The notes: a model not told the origin generated them from the sequence alone. A stretch of 64,000 bases of DNA from Anaerolineae bacterium (GCA_023384415.1 JAHDWJ010000012.1:112235-176234), one strand, 5' to 3'; shown: positions 52,666-60,933, counted from the stretch's first letter. Translations and numbers: made by a program.

Positions 52666-53736
52666 CTATTTATCCTTTTTAACCAACAAAAATGCAGTCG
52701 TAATCATTCCCCCCAGCGTAAACACCCCCGCGACCAACAGCCCCATCAACAAAAGTGGGGATGAAGTTCGCCGGGCCGGGGTGGGTGTCCGTGATTCGCT
52801 GCCTGGAGGTGGCGGCAGAACCTCCGCTGAAGCAGCCAGCGGACGAATAACATTATCTCCCCCCAAAACCGCTATCTCTTGAACCGGGGTGGCGGTAGCA
52901 CTCAACTCCGAGACAGTTCCCCCTGGGACAGGTTGCCCAGATAGGCTGTCAGAAGGGGGCGGCAAAACGGGTTCGCTGCCAGGATCAGGTGGGGTCAGAC
53001 TCCCCTCTGAGGATGAACCGGTGTCAATAGAACCACCCGTCTCAACACTGGTGACAGCCGGTGTGGCGGGTATGCCGGCATCCGGCGTGCTGGAAAAGGC
53101 AAAGCGAGTCGGCGTTGGGGGCTGGGGAAAAGTGCCCCCTGGTATAGCGGTAGGGGCTTGCTGGCTTGTTGTAGTTGGTTGAGGGGATGGGGTGGTTGTG
53201 GCCGCGCTTCCATTGCCACTTGTAGGCATCGGTGTCACCGTAAACGTGGGCGAACCCGGCACAGAGGTATAAGTTGGCGTAGGTGAGGCCTGACCTGGAG
53301 TTGTAGGCACTGGGGTATTGATGGTCGTCCCACCGCTGGTGCTGATAATTACCGGTCCTTCATATTCACCGGGAACGTTTTGATTTAGATCAACCTGGCC
53401 CAACCAATAATAATAGATAACCCCTTCGGTAACAGTTGTATCCATATATTGATAATCAGCCCCACCTGTGGGGGGCTGCCCTTGTGCCGGAATAAACGGG
53501 CCAATTTGTGTCGCCTGAGACAGATTATCTGTCAGGCCACGATAAAGGAGAAACCCAGCAAAATCTATCTCTGCTTCCGTTCGCCATTCCAGGCGGATAA
53601 AATCGAGGCCGCCCACGCCCCGGAAGTACACGATACCCACTGATGCCCGAAGAATCGTTGGTATGAGTATGCCCATCAGGGAAATCAGCAGCAGCCAGAG
53701 CCAAAACAATCGTCGTTTAATGGGTTGGTCATTCAT
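52666..53736 (-). CDS. surface protein with Fn3-like domain, long Ser/Thr/Pro stalk and C-terminal anchor
   Basis: A 356-residue protein. An N-terminal hydrophobic segment (LFWLWLLLISLMGILIPTIL) is followed by an Fn3-like domain (DFIRLEWRTEAEIDFAGFLLYRGL, YYYWLGQVDLN), then about 200 residues of Thr/Pro/Ser-rich stalk and a C-terminal helix (PLLLMGLLVAGVFTLGGMITTAFLL) with a KKDK stop-transfer end. This 'signal, globular head, stalk, anchor' layout is like LPXTG proteins without the LPXTG motif. It sits between two C25 peptidases and would be exposed at the surface. It contains no octamer. Confidence 0.75.
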   Translation of the reverse strand: MNDQPIKRRLFWLWLLLISLMGILIPTILRASVGIVYFRGVGGLDFIRLEWRTEAEIDFAGFLLYRGLTDNLSQATQIGPFIPAQGQPPTGGADYQYMDTTVTEGVIYYYWLGQVDLNQNVPGEYEGPVIISTSGGTTINTPVPTTPGQASPTPTYTSVPGSPTFTVTPMPTSGNGSAATTTPSPQPTTTSQQAPTAIPGGTFPQPPTPTRFAFSSTPDAGIPATPAVTSVETGGSIDTGSSSEGSLTPPDPGSEPVLPPPSDSLSGQPVPGGTVSELSATATPVQEIAVLGGDNVIRPLAASAEVLPPPPGSESRTPTPARRTSSPLLLMGLLVAGVFTLGGMITTAFLLVKKDK

Positions 53737-53753
53737 AAACTTATCCTACCACC

Positions 53754-54335
53754 TTACGAACGGTACAACTTGCTTGCCAGGGCAACAACCAATGTTACCC
53801 AAAGGTAAATGAGGCGTCGAATTTGAGTGATGACAAAAGAGAGCAGCGGCAGGCGGGGCTTATGGTAGCCAGGAGTATCGGCCGATTGATACCAGGGGGA
53901 GAAAAGGCGGCCTTCAGCGGCCGCGATCCGCGCCACATAACGCCCTACCCAGACTTCCTTTCCCTGCCGCAGGTGTAGAACCTGCCGCTGCCGCCGCCGA
54001 GCTAAAACGCGCCCCACCAGGTGGGTTGGTGCCCACGGCGAATCAGGCAGTAAAAAGCGATCCCCCCGGGTTACCATAAACCGCTGCCCCTCTTTATCCA
54101 CCCATCCCCAAAAGCGATGGGTTAGTAAAGCGGCCGGGGCAGCAATGGTAATGATGTCTCCTTCGTTTAAATCAGCCAGCGTGACCGGTTCAAGTTGCAC
54201 TTCATCGCCAACGTGGAGAAGCGGCCGCATACTTCCACTGGTAATTGTTAGATACGGTTTTTGCCCCTGAGCCATACTATCCCGGAGCAAATCGGCCACA
54301 ACCGATGGGGGCAACCGCTGCGTTCCTTCAGCCAT
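53754..54335 (-). CDS. SipW/eukaryal-type signal peptidase I
   Basis: A 193-residue S26B-like enzyme. The nucleophile is Ser35 in ITSGSMRPLL; the general base position is His in LLTHRFWGW rather than Lys, followed by FMVTRGDRFLLPDSPW, the eukaryal/archaeal/SipW pattern. A C-terminal membrane helix (LIYLWVTLVVALAS) anchors it; no N-terminal helix is seen. It overlaps or abuts the upstream peptidase gene (stop 54344), so it is cotranscribed and may process that peptidase or the Fn3 protein. Two octamers. Confidence 0.82.
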   Translation of the reverse strand: MAEGTQRLPPSVVADLLRDSMAQGQKPYLTITSGSMRPLLHVGDEVQLEPVTLADLNEGDIITIAAPAALLTHRFWGWVDKEGQRFMVTRGDRFLLPDSPWAPTHLVGRVLARRRQRQVLHLRQGKEVWVGRYVARIAAAEGRLFSPWYQSADTPGYHKPRLPLLSFVITQIRRLIYLWVTLVVALASKLYRS

Positions 54336-54343
54336 AAAAGAGA

Positions 54344-57300
54344 TTATCTTAGCACAACCGGCAGCGAGACACTGCTGCTGTAGCGCCATATTCTTAGCTT
54401 CATAGCTGGATCACCTAACAACATAAAGGTATCGTGGAGATCCTGCAAATTTTGGTTGCCAGAGTTATACAAGCTAATCTTGGCATTCATTACCCCCTGA
54501 CCGATACGCTCATTATTCAAGTTAAACACCCCGTGATAAAAACCACTCAGGAGAAACTTATGACCAGTTTGGACTTGAAGACCGGTTGGTGCATAACTGG
54601 CGACGGCCCCACCTCCACTGTGCTTCAGCATCGTCTCCGAAAAACCATCTCTATCTGGATCATGGGTTCGCCCTTCCAAACAGGTCATCGGCAACATAAT
54701 CGGCGTTCGATTCCCATTAGTCAAAGCATGGATATTACTGGCTGTTATCAGGGTAGGGCCACCACCCCAAAAATCAACACCGCTATGGCCGGTGTAAATA
54801 ACAAAGTTTTGCCCTCGGTTGAGCATATCGGAGAAGCGAATCTGCACTTCCAGGGCACTGGGAGCATAATGGCCTGGGCGAGGAGGTGGGTAACATTGGG
54901 TGGGGGCGTAAAAGATACGATTGGCAAATTGCCCAGTGGGAAACTCATTCTGGATAAACTGTTCTACTGTTTGGAAAAAGTTACCTGCCGGATCAATGGT
55001 GCATTGACCGGTGCCACTGTTATATACCAGCCCATTGTCTGTTACGAATAGGTGACTGCCAAACCAGGATGGCACCAGGGAGGCCGTCTCATAGGCGATG
55101 ATTTTGTTCACCATAACAGTTAATTCGGCCGGGGTTTTGGCTGGCAGGCGGCCTAACATCATATCGGCCACGTTATCCCCATCAAAATCTACATATTGAT
55201 TATCGGCAGCGGTTTCACCCAGAAAATAATCAATACCTGAACGGAGATAAACGGGCATCAAATTACCCGTAGCCCCGTTGTCTCCCATTAGATCACGATG
55301 ATCAAAGCTGCCTTCACCTACAAGAAGAACATAGGTAGGAGCGGGAGATGCCCATTGGGTATAGGTGTAATCCAAAAAGCGGCGGATCGCTTCGGTATCA
55401 TAAAACCCATAGCCAAACTCATCAAAAATATCTTGCACATACACGATACGCACCGCCAGACCATCTGTGGCTGTACGGCGGTTGACCAGGGGGGTAAGGG
55501 CATTATTAAACGAGGGATCGGTGATAATCAAGTAATCTACCCGGTTACTGGTAGCTTGTAGACGGGGGTTGGGGAAACTATCTTTGGTGATGCTGGTGAC
55601 GTTGTGGCGTGCGGCCGCGGTACTGAGGGTGAAGGTTGCCGGGCTTGCGCTGGTTCGTTCAAAAAGAACGGTCGAGCTGCCCGCAGCCCCGGTGATTCTG
55701 ATGGGAACCGATGGATTGGTGACTTCAAAAATATCCGGGGTGGTGGCAAAGCTGCCCACCGAATAACGCCATGCTCCTGGGGTTGTCTGTTTGAAAATGA
55801 TGCGGTCATTCTGGTCTACAAACTGGCGGCGATAATCTACCTGGAACCAGTTAACAACCATTTTATGCCGGGGATCAGCGCTGCCATCGGGTAAAGCTTC
55901 AATCCGCAAGGTATTGTTGCCGTTAAGCAAAAAGGTAGAAGCAACCTGTACCTCAAAAAGGTGGCTGGTATCACGGCCGGAGCCAAAGAAATATTGGTCA
56001 GGGCCAACTTGTTGACCATTGAGCAGAATACGGTAACGATGATGATCAGCAATGCTAAATCCCCACACTTCCGCCCGAACGGTGATCATATAAGCAGATG
56101 GTTCCAGGTTATTAACCGTGAAAGGAGCATCGAGGGTCGCCGGAACATCTAGTTGATAGGAGATGGCGCCCCAATACCAATGATCATTGAGATCGGCCAT
56201 AGGGATGTCACTGAAATAACGGATATCTTCTTCCAGGTGAATGGTTTCTTCGTAATTGGCCGCAATGGCCGCTGAGCCGGGGGCCCCGCTTTGGGATTGC
56301 ACACGCAGCCCAGTGGCCACCGGGTCAACAGTGAGCCAATAAATATTGGTTTCGGTTTCCTGGGTTTTAATGGTCTGCCCATAAAAGACAATGCGGTCGC
56401 CAGCACCAAAAACGCCATCGCCACCATCTTCGACTATAATGGCGATTTCCTGGTTGAGATAACACATTTGGATGCGATTAGAGTTGACAGTCCCAGAAAG
56501 GCCCGCAGTCACGAGTTCGGCATGGGTTATCTGGTGAATACCGTTGTTTTTGACGGCAATGCGGAAACTGTTGGCATTCCAATTGGCCAGGCAGGGGGAT
56601 GTTTGTGGAGGAGCGGCATTGGCTTCGCGGCCGCGCCATTGGGTAGCCTGCTCATAATTAAGCAGATTAGTCCGTAAAATATCTTCATAATCAGGGCTTT
56701 CCGGGCGCGGGTCGGCTGCGGCCGTGGGGCCATCGGGAAAAGTGAACCGCACCTCAAGCACCAGGCGGGTATTCACCACCGCCGTTTGCTCAACAGGATT
56801 GACCTGTACTGGCTGCACCATTACCGAGACCACCCGTTGATCTCGTAACCAGAACGGTTCACCCAGGGTTGCGGCCGCGGCTGGATACAACGCGGAAACC
56901 TCATAAACCTCTGGGTCAAACAATATCCTTTCCTCAAATTCTGGGGCCTCTTCTGAGTCCAAACCATCCCAACGCACCAGATCGTGTTGACTTACTGGGG
57001 CAGGCATCACATCCAGCAATATATCCTGCTCCTGTTCCAGTAAAGAAAGTACCGGTACAGCTCCCGGCGGCAAAGCCACCACAAACGCCGTATGTGGCAA
57101 ATCCGGCTGCCCCGGAACACGGAGTTGATCATACCCTTCCATGACTACCTGCTCATAAACCGTGCCATTAATTTCTACCGGCACGAGACCAGGATCGGGG
57201 GATGTCACCGCAAAAAGCACCCTTTCATCATCAGATGCCAATATCGTGACATTAGTAGTCCCAGGTTCTGAAGCTGGGGCTACCTCTACCGCTCCCTGCA

Positions 57301-57397
57301 CTGGAGTTTGCAGCAGCAAAACTAACCCCACCAACCCGACCAGAGCCAGCCAGCCCAACCGCCAGGATGTACTAATTGTTGACCAGATACGAAACAT
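54344..57397 (-). CDS. large secreted C25 (gingipain-like) peptidase
   Basis: A 1017-residue secreted cysteine peptidase. A signal peptide (LGWLALVGLVGLVLLLQTPVQGA) leads to a gingipain-type propeptide region, a beta domain (YRILLNGQQVGPDQYFFGSG) and the C25 domain: DYLIITDPSFNNAL, VYVQDIFDEFGYGFYDTEAI, VLLVGEGSFDHRDLMG, MLGRLPAKTPAEL, His871 in YTGHSGVDFWGG and Cys906 in PMTCLEGRTHD. It ends with VSLPVVLR, a terminal motif like the FYLPILGRP of the broken propeller protein. GGGAG lies 8 nt before ATG 57397. Two octamers only. Confidence 0.92.
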   Translation of the reverse strand: MFRIWSTISTSWRLGWLALVGLVGLVLLLQTPVQGAVEVAPASEPGTTNVTILASDDERVLFAVTSPDPGLVPVEINGTVYEQVVMEGYDQLRVPGQPDLPHTAFVVALPPGAVPVLSLLEQEQDILLDVMPAPVSQHDLVRWDGLDSEEAPEFEERILFDPEVYEVSALYPAAAATLGEPFWLRDQRVVSVMVQPVQVNPVEQTAVVNTRLVLEVRFTFPDGPTAAADPRPESPDYEDILRTNLLNYEQATQWRGREANAAPPQTSPCLANWNANSFRIAVKNNGIHQITHAELVTAGLSGTVNSNRIQMCYLNQEIAIIVEDGGDGVFGAGDRIVFYGQTIKTQETETNIYWLTVDPVATGLRVQSQSGAPGSAAIAANYEETIHLEEDIRYFSDIPMADLNDHWYWGAISYQLDVPATLDAPFTVNNLEPSAYMITVRAEVWGFSIADHHRYRILLNGQQVGPDQYFFGSGRDTSHLFEVQVASTFLLNGNNTLRIEALPDGSADPRHKMVVNWFQVDYRRQFVDQNDRIIFKQTTPGAWRYSVGSFATTPDIFEVTNPSVPIRITGAAGSSTVLFERTSASPATFTLSTAAARHNVTSITKDSFPNPRLQATSNRVDYLIITDPSFNNALTPLVNRRTATDGLAVRIVYVQDIFDEFGYGFYDTEAIRRFLDYTYTQWASPAPTYVLLVGEGSFDHRDLMGDNGATGNLMPVYLRSGIDYFLGETAADNQYVDFDGDNVADMMLGRLPAKTPAELTVMVNKIIAYETASLVPSWFGSHLFVTDNGLVYNSGTGQCTIDPAGNFFQTVEQFIQNEFPTGQFANRIFYAPTQCYPPPRPGHYAPSALEVQIRFSDMLNRGQNFVIYTGHSGVDFWGGGPTLITASNIHALTNGNRTPIMLPMTCLEGRTHDPDRDGFSETMLKHSGGGAVASYAPTGLQVQTGHKFLLSGFYHGVFNLNNERIGQGVMNAKISLYNSGNQNLQDLHDTFMLLGDPAMKLRIWRYSSSVSLPVVLR

Positions 57398-57729
57398 ATA
57401 TGCAACTCCCAATATAAGTTAAAGCAACCATTCAACCCCATGGGCTTTTGGGCTATAACCAATCTCTGACCGTGCCACCTCTGGCAAAAATGTCAGCAAA
57501 CCACTTACACCAGTTCAATTATCACCATGAAACTCATCTATGGGCCTACACAACGGTATGTAAAGTACCCCAACTTGGCGAAATCGCCACCCTTCTTCAC
57601 AAAACATTCAACTTTTTCTCACTCTTAGCCCAGTCAGGAATTCTCATTTTAGCCCGCTCCGTTTCAGCCAAAGCAAGGCAAGACGGTTGGAAATCGAGTG
57701 ACCCCGCCTGGCTAAAATCAAACAACAAA

Positions 57730-57757
57730 AAAGGCCAGATTAATCAATCTGGCCTTT
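57730..57757 (-). terminator. intrinsic terminator (distal) of the peptide operon
   Basis: AAAGGCCAGATT (57730-57741) and AATCTGGCCTTT (57746-57757) form a perfect 12-bp stem with loop AATC; on the minus strand a T-rich run follows. Confidence 0.85.
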
Positions 57758-57821
57758 ACCTGAACACTGTTTTTTACCGGGCATCCAATCTGTCACATTA
57801 TATTTTCAAAAATTGAGCCAA

Positions 57822-57844
57822 CAAAAAAAGCCCTGCATAGGGCT
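57822..57844 (-). terminator. intrinsic terminator (middle) of the peptide operon
   Basis: AGCCCT and AGGGCT (57829-57844) pair around a 4-nt loop, followed on the minus strand by seven T. Confidence 0.88.
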
Positions 57845-57867
57845 GCTTAAACGTAATGAATAAAACT

Positions 57868-57924
57868 GAAGGCTTTTGTAGAAACTATTTGTCTCTAACA
57901 GGAATAGCTGCCACAAAAGCCTTC
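57868..57924 (-). terminator. hairpin (proximal) after the peptide gene
   Basis: GAAGGCTTTTGT (57868-57879) and ACAAAAGCCTTC (57913-57924) pair perfectly; CTATT and AATAG inside the loop form a second stem. On the minus strand AGTTTTATT follows. It lies 37 bp after the peptide stop. Confidence 0.7.
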
Positions 57925-57961
57925 CAAACCTTGACCTATTACTAAAAATAAGAGCAATAGG

Positions 57962-58108
57962 TTAGCTGGAGATCACCTGGCAAGCTGTATCAGCTTTACC
58001 ATTGATACCATTGGTAATCTGGCAAGCACCAGCAATGGTTTCCATAACCTGGCGATGAATCACAGCCGGTTTTTCGTAAGCTTTCTTCTGAGTCATGACT
58101 TTCTTCAT
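57962..58108 (-). CDS. putative RiPP precursor peptide, two Cys in core
   Basis: A 48-residue peptide starting MKKVMTQKKAYEKPAVIHRQ and ending TACQVISS. AGGAGG (58118-58123) is 9 nt before ATG 58108 and lies in the last codons of the radical SAM gene, 5 nt beyond its stop, so translation is coupled. The leader shows Tyr-x-x-Pro-x-hydrophobic (YEKPAV), the kind of element bound by PqqD-like recognition domains. A likely core begins near GAC and holds two Cys 14 residues apart, with small residues between. The product class (thioether, epimerised or other) cannot be read. Two longer upstream starts are not supported. Confidence 0.72.
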   Translation of the reverse strand: MKKVMTQKKAYEKPAVIHRQVMETIAGACQITNGINGKADTACQVISS

Positions 58109-58113
58109 TGTTG

Positions 58114-59199
58114 TTATCCTCCTAACTTTGCTAAATTTTCGTTGTACGCTTGCCGTCGCAAACGTGCCTCCCGATAAGCTACTGAGGAACAGCCAAGCAT
58201 GTCCCCATCTTCGAACGCCGCCGTACCATGACATCGAACACAGTATTGACGTAATTCACATGTAGAGCATACCGGTAATTTTGAGATTGTCAAGTTTCCC
58301 GTCTCTTCCCATACGGGCGATTCATGCCATATTGATTTGAGCGGAGTTGTACGAACATTACCGGCTGAAACTCTAGCCCCCACACAGGTGTAAATTTCCC
58401 CATAAGGGCTAATGGTTAAACTACTTAAACCTATCCCACAGAACCGATGATCATCTTGTAATGTATATAAGGTCCATGTGTCTGGATTGGTGCGTCTACG
58501 TAAGAAGGTCAAAAGTTGATCGTCAGATGGGCGGTGTTGAAGTGGGGAAACATCTCCCGTGTGCTTAGGCACAATGGTCAAATCATATTGAAACCCAATA
58601 TTGAGCTTGCTGGCCTGAGCATGGATTTCGTCAATTTGCTCAATATTTTCTTTCATCACCGGGGTTTTGATAATGCAGCGAATACCACGTTCCAATAAAA
58701 GTTTAATCGCTCGCATGGTCAAATCATATGATCCGGGAACTTGCGTGATCAAATCATGGGTTTCGGCATTGCTGCCATATACGCTTAGCTCAACCACAAT
58801 GGGTTTAATAGCCGCAATTTTATCGGCCATTTCTGGTTTGATTAAAATACCGTTGGTGAAAAAACGGATGGCAAACCCTTTCCGGCGAGCATAGGCCGCT
58901 ATCTCAAAAATGTCAGGGCGCACGAAGATTTCCCCACCCGAAAAGGTGATAGTTAAACCACCTAACCGTTCTAATTCATCAACCAGTTGTTTGGCCTCTT
59001 CGGTTGTCAATTCACCGGGCACTTTGGCACTAGGGGGCATGACATCAAGATAACAATGGGTGCAACGTTCATTACAGCGATAGGTTAATTCCCATTGGAT
59101 GGACAAAAGGCGATGGGTGCGGCTGGCCTTGCGCGTAATGGTTTCATAGGTGGTGGTGGCTTGCTGACCTGTATTTACATCCATAAATTGTTCTGACAT
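58114..59199 (-). CDS. radical SAM/SPASM peptide-modifying enzyme
   Basis: A 361-residue radical SAM protein. The cluster loop is CNERCTHC (Cys42, 46, 49), then TITFSGGEIFVRPDIFEIAAYARRKG in parts, FFTNGILI and SVYGSNAETHDLITQVPGSY, typical of PqqE/AlbA-like enzymes. From about residue 250 a SPASM-like domain follows: CX12GX4C (CGIGLSSLTISPYGEIYTC), CX2CX5CX2C (CSTCELRQYCVRC) and a final Cys in MLGC, enough for auxiliary clusters. Such enzymes crosslink or modify Cys and other residues in ribosomal peptides. The adjoining PqqD-like gene supplies the leader-binding domain usually fused at the N-terminus. Confidence 0.9.
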   Translation of the reverse strand: MSEQFMDVNTGQQATTTYETITRKASRTHRLLSIQWELTYRCNERCTHCYLDVMPPSAKVPGELTTEEAKQLVDELERLGGLTITFSGGEIFVRPDIFEIAAYARRKGFAIRFFTNGILIKPEMADKIAAIKPIVVELSVYGSNAETHDLITQVPGSYDLTMRAIKLLLERGIRCIIKTPVMKENIEQIDEIHAQASKLNIGFQYDLTIVPKHTGDVSPLQHRPSDDQLLTFLRRRTNPDTWTLYTLQDDHRFCGIGLSSLTISPYGEIYTCVGARVSAGNVRTTPLKSIWHESPVWEETGNLTISKLPVCSTCELRQYCVRCHGTAAFEDGDMLGCSSVAYREARLRRQAYNENLAKLGG

Positions 59200-59201
59200 G
59201 T

Positions 59202-59492
59202 TTACTCCCCTGCTTGTTCGGCAAGAATCAAAATCTGTTGTTTAACCAATTTATGTACAAATTCGAGTACGTCTCCTTCAATTTGCTGGGCAGGAGCATC
59301 GTACTCGTCACTAATGATCTGTACAATTTCGTTTATGGTATGTGTACCATCCGCCAGCTCAAAAATACGTGCACCAACTTCGTTTAAGACGTTGATTTCA
59401 CTAACTTCAGAGAGCATAAGAACGGCCTCGCCGTCTATAACTCTACCGGCTGTTTGCGAATGTGGTTTAGGGTACAGGTGCGTAAAGCTCAT
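59202..59492 (-). CDS. PqqD-like RiPP recognition protein
   Basis: A 96-residue protein with the PqqD/RRE pattern: RVIDGEAVLMLSEVSEINVLNEVG, then ARIFELADGTHTINEIVQIISDEYD and a helical end (VLEFVHKLVKQQILIL). It would hold the peptide leader and present it to the radical SAM enzyme. GAAGG lies 6 nt before ATG 59492. The gene overlaps the kinase-like gene by 26 nt, showing coupling. Confidence 0.87.
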   Translation of the reverse strand: MSFTHLYPKPHSQTAGRVIDGEAVLMLSEVSEINVLNEVGARIFELADGTHTINEIVQIISDEYDAPAQQIEGDVLEFVHKLVKQQILILAEQAGE

Positions 59493-60309
59493 CAATAACC
59501 TTCCAGAACCCATCATCCCGGCGGAAATGCAACTGCTGAATAGGGACAGCTTTGGCAACATGGTTACATGTCATAAGGAGTTTGCCGTTTAGGGTTGGTA
59601 TGTTGTTTATAAAGGGGGCCGAACCGGCCATTTCAGCCACGGCGATGATCCGCGACATAGGTTCAATATAATGACGCACATCCTGGCGCAGCCGGAATAT
59701 GCCTTGCAAAGGAGCGGCCTGGTTGACACGGGGGGCTTCGCTCATTTCCCCTTTGAAGGGTACACCATAGAGGTAATATTGCTCTCCCTGATGACGAATG
59801 ATAACCAGGTCATCACTGAGGATGGTGGCTTGCCGAATGGAAAGGCGTGAGGTAGTCGTTTTGCCGGAACCGCTTGGACCAAAGAAAACGTACCCCAAAC
59901 CATTGCGTATGACGCCAGAGGCGTGCATAAGTAGGCTTTCATGCTTGAGGCATAACCAGGCATAAATGACCCGAAGGTAATTTTCTACGTAGGCGTCTGG
60001 AGCCATTTCTATATACCCCTGGCCTGTTAGTAAGTTTAGTTCGCCATATTCCTGATATGACTTAAAGAGCAGCCGCTCACGATCGTAGTGAGATTCGATG
60101 ATCCAGTTGCCCGGCTGAGGATCAATGTACAATGCCCCTGGCTTGACTTCAATGGAAATGGTGATCAAGGGGGTGGCTTGGGGGTTGAGAAAATCGTGAT
60201 AGGTGTGCTTAATTCGTTGGGCCATGTCTAAATCAGTGACGGACATGGCAACAGCCATATTGGCGATTTCGACAACAATTGTCTCAGTTGAATGGGTAAA
60301 ACCAGGCAA
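59467..60309 (-). CDS. HprK-like P-loop kinase of a PqqD-linked system
   Basis: A 280-residue protein with a helical first part and an HPr-kinase-like ATPase: LLMHASGVIRNGLGYVFFGPSGSGKTTTSRLS has the P-loop at 144-151, then ILSDDLVIIR, a Walker B-like strand, and GVPFKGEMSE. Proteins of this type are found next to PqqD and radical SAM genes and in lasso-peptide clusters, where they may phosphorylate or adenylate the product or its carrier. It starts at TTG 60309 with AGAGG 5 nt upstream. It is the first gene of the operon. No HPr protein gene is nearby. Confidence 0.83.
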   Translation of the reverse strand: MPGFTHSTETIVVEIANMAVAMSVTDLDMAQRIKHTYHDFLNPQATPLITISIEVKPGALYIDPQPGNWIIESHYDRERLLFKSYQEYGELNLLTGQGYIEMAPDAYVENYLRVIYAWLCLKHESLLMHASGVIRNGLGYVFFGPSGSGKTTTSRLSIRQATILSDDLVIIRHQGEQYYLYGVPFKGEMSEAPRVNQAAPLQGIFRLRQDVRHYIEPMSRIIAVAEMAGSAPFINNIPTLNGKLLMTCNHVAKAVPIQQLHFRRDDGFWKVIDELYAPVP

Positions 60310-60350
60310 AATATCCTCTTGGCAGGGCGGGTTTAGTAATCACCAGATCA

Positions 60351-60396
60351 GGTAGCTACCGGCGGGCATATTACCACAGTGAAAATGATGTGTCAA
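60351..60396 (-). promoter_or_regulatory. promoter of the peptide operon with palindrome at the start site
   Basis: TTGACA (60396-60391) and TAATAT (60373-60368) are 17 nt apart. The palindrome GGTAGCTACC (60351-60360) begins about where transcription should start, an operator-like position. Confidence 0.78.
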
Positions 60397-60477
60397 AGGT
60401 GGGCAGGAACTATTAAGGATTGGTGTAGGATGGAAAGTGGGGAAGCGTAACTCGGCCTTTGGACTGCCATCTTGTTT

Positions 60478-60858
60478 CTAAGGGATAGGTATTGGAGGGG
60501 TGCGGGATTTGATGTTGCCGCTGCGATCTATGGTTTCTAAAATGTAGTAGTAGGTGCGGCCGCGTACCCGGCCCTCATCACGGTAAATGTGTTCATGGCT
60601 TACCAGAGGATCTAGCGCGGGGTTAATTAATCGGTCATTGATCTGTTCAAATTCCCCATCCGGTGTATCTGCCCGGTACAGGTTGTATCCCAGGACATCT
60701 ATCTCATTTTCCGTGGTCCAGCGAATAACCAACGTGGTGTAACGGAGTTGGTCTACCAGCCCGGTCAGGTAGGCCAGGGCGACGGTGATGATGATTCCGG
60801 GTATAAGCAGAAGGGTGAAGATGAATTTGCGGCCGCGTAAAGGTTTTGCTTTTTCCAT
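60478..60858 (-). CDS. Fn3-like membrane-anchored protein
   Basis: A 126-residue protein: a basic start (KAKPLRGRKF), one membrane helix (IFTLLLIPGIIITVALAYLTGL) and a single Fn3-like domain (TTLVIRWTTENEIDVLGYNLYRADTPDG, TYYYILETIDRSG) at the outside. The head is the same type as that of the 356-residue surface protein at 52666, without stalk or second anchor. It may be a small partner of it. Two octamers occur, showing it is not part of the octamer-free peptide operon. Confidence 0.7.
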   Translation of the reverse strand: MEKAKPLRGRKFIFTLLLIPGIIITVALAYLTGLVDQLRYTTLVIRWTTENEIDVLGYNLYRADTPDGEFEQINDRLINPALDPLVSHEHIYRDEGRVRGRTYYYILETIDRSGNIKSRTPPIPIP

Positions 60859-60933
60859 AGAGTGATTTTACGAAATGGGGTTACTCCCAGGCAAGTTGAC
60901 GTAATGTTACTTTTGGCGGTAAACTCTTTTGAA

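Larger units (their letters stand above)
57398..57961. other. gene-free interval with stacked terminators
   Basis: No credible gene; an open frame on the plus strand (57448-57816) has no start signal or recognisable content. Contains an ATTTTAGCC/GGCTAAAAT dyad near 57650-57716 and three hairpins that end the minus-strand operon. Confidence 0.7.

Noticed and set aside
57448-57816. 122-codon open frame on the plus strand before the peptide operon
   Set aside because: No ribosome site, no domain, crosses a 12-bp terminator stem and the ATTTTAGCC dyad; best read as chance.
57962-60309. Lasso-peptide cluster
   Set aside because: The leader and kinase resemble lasso systems, but there is no asparagine-synthetase-like cyclase and no transglutaminase-like protease, while a radical SAM/SPASM enzyme is present.
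57962-60309. PQQ biosynthesis locus
   Set aside because: PqqD- and PqqE-like proteins are present, but the peptide lacks the Glu-x3-Tyr pair of PqqA and pqqB/pqqC are absent.
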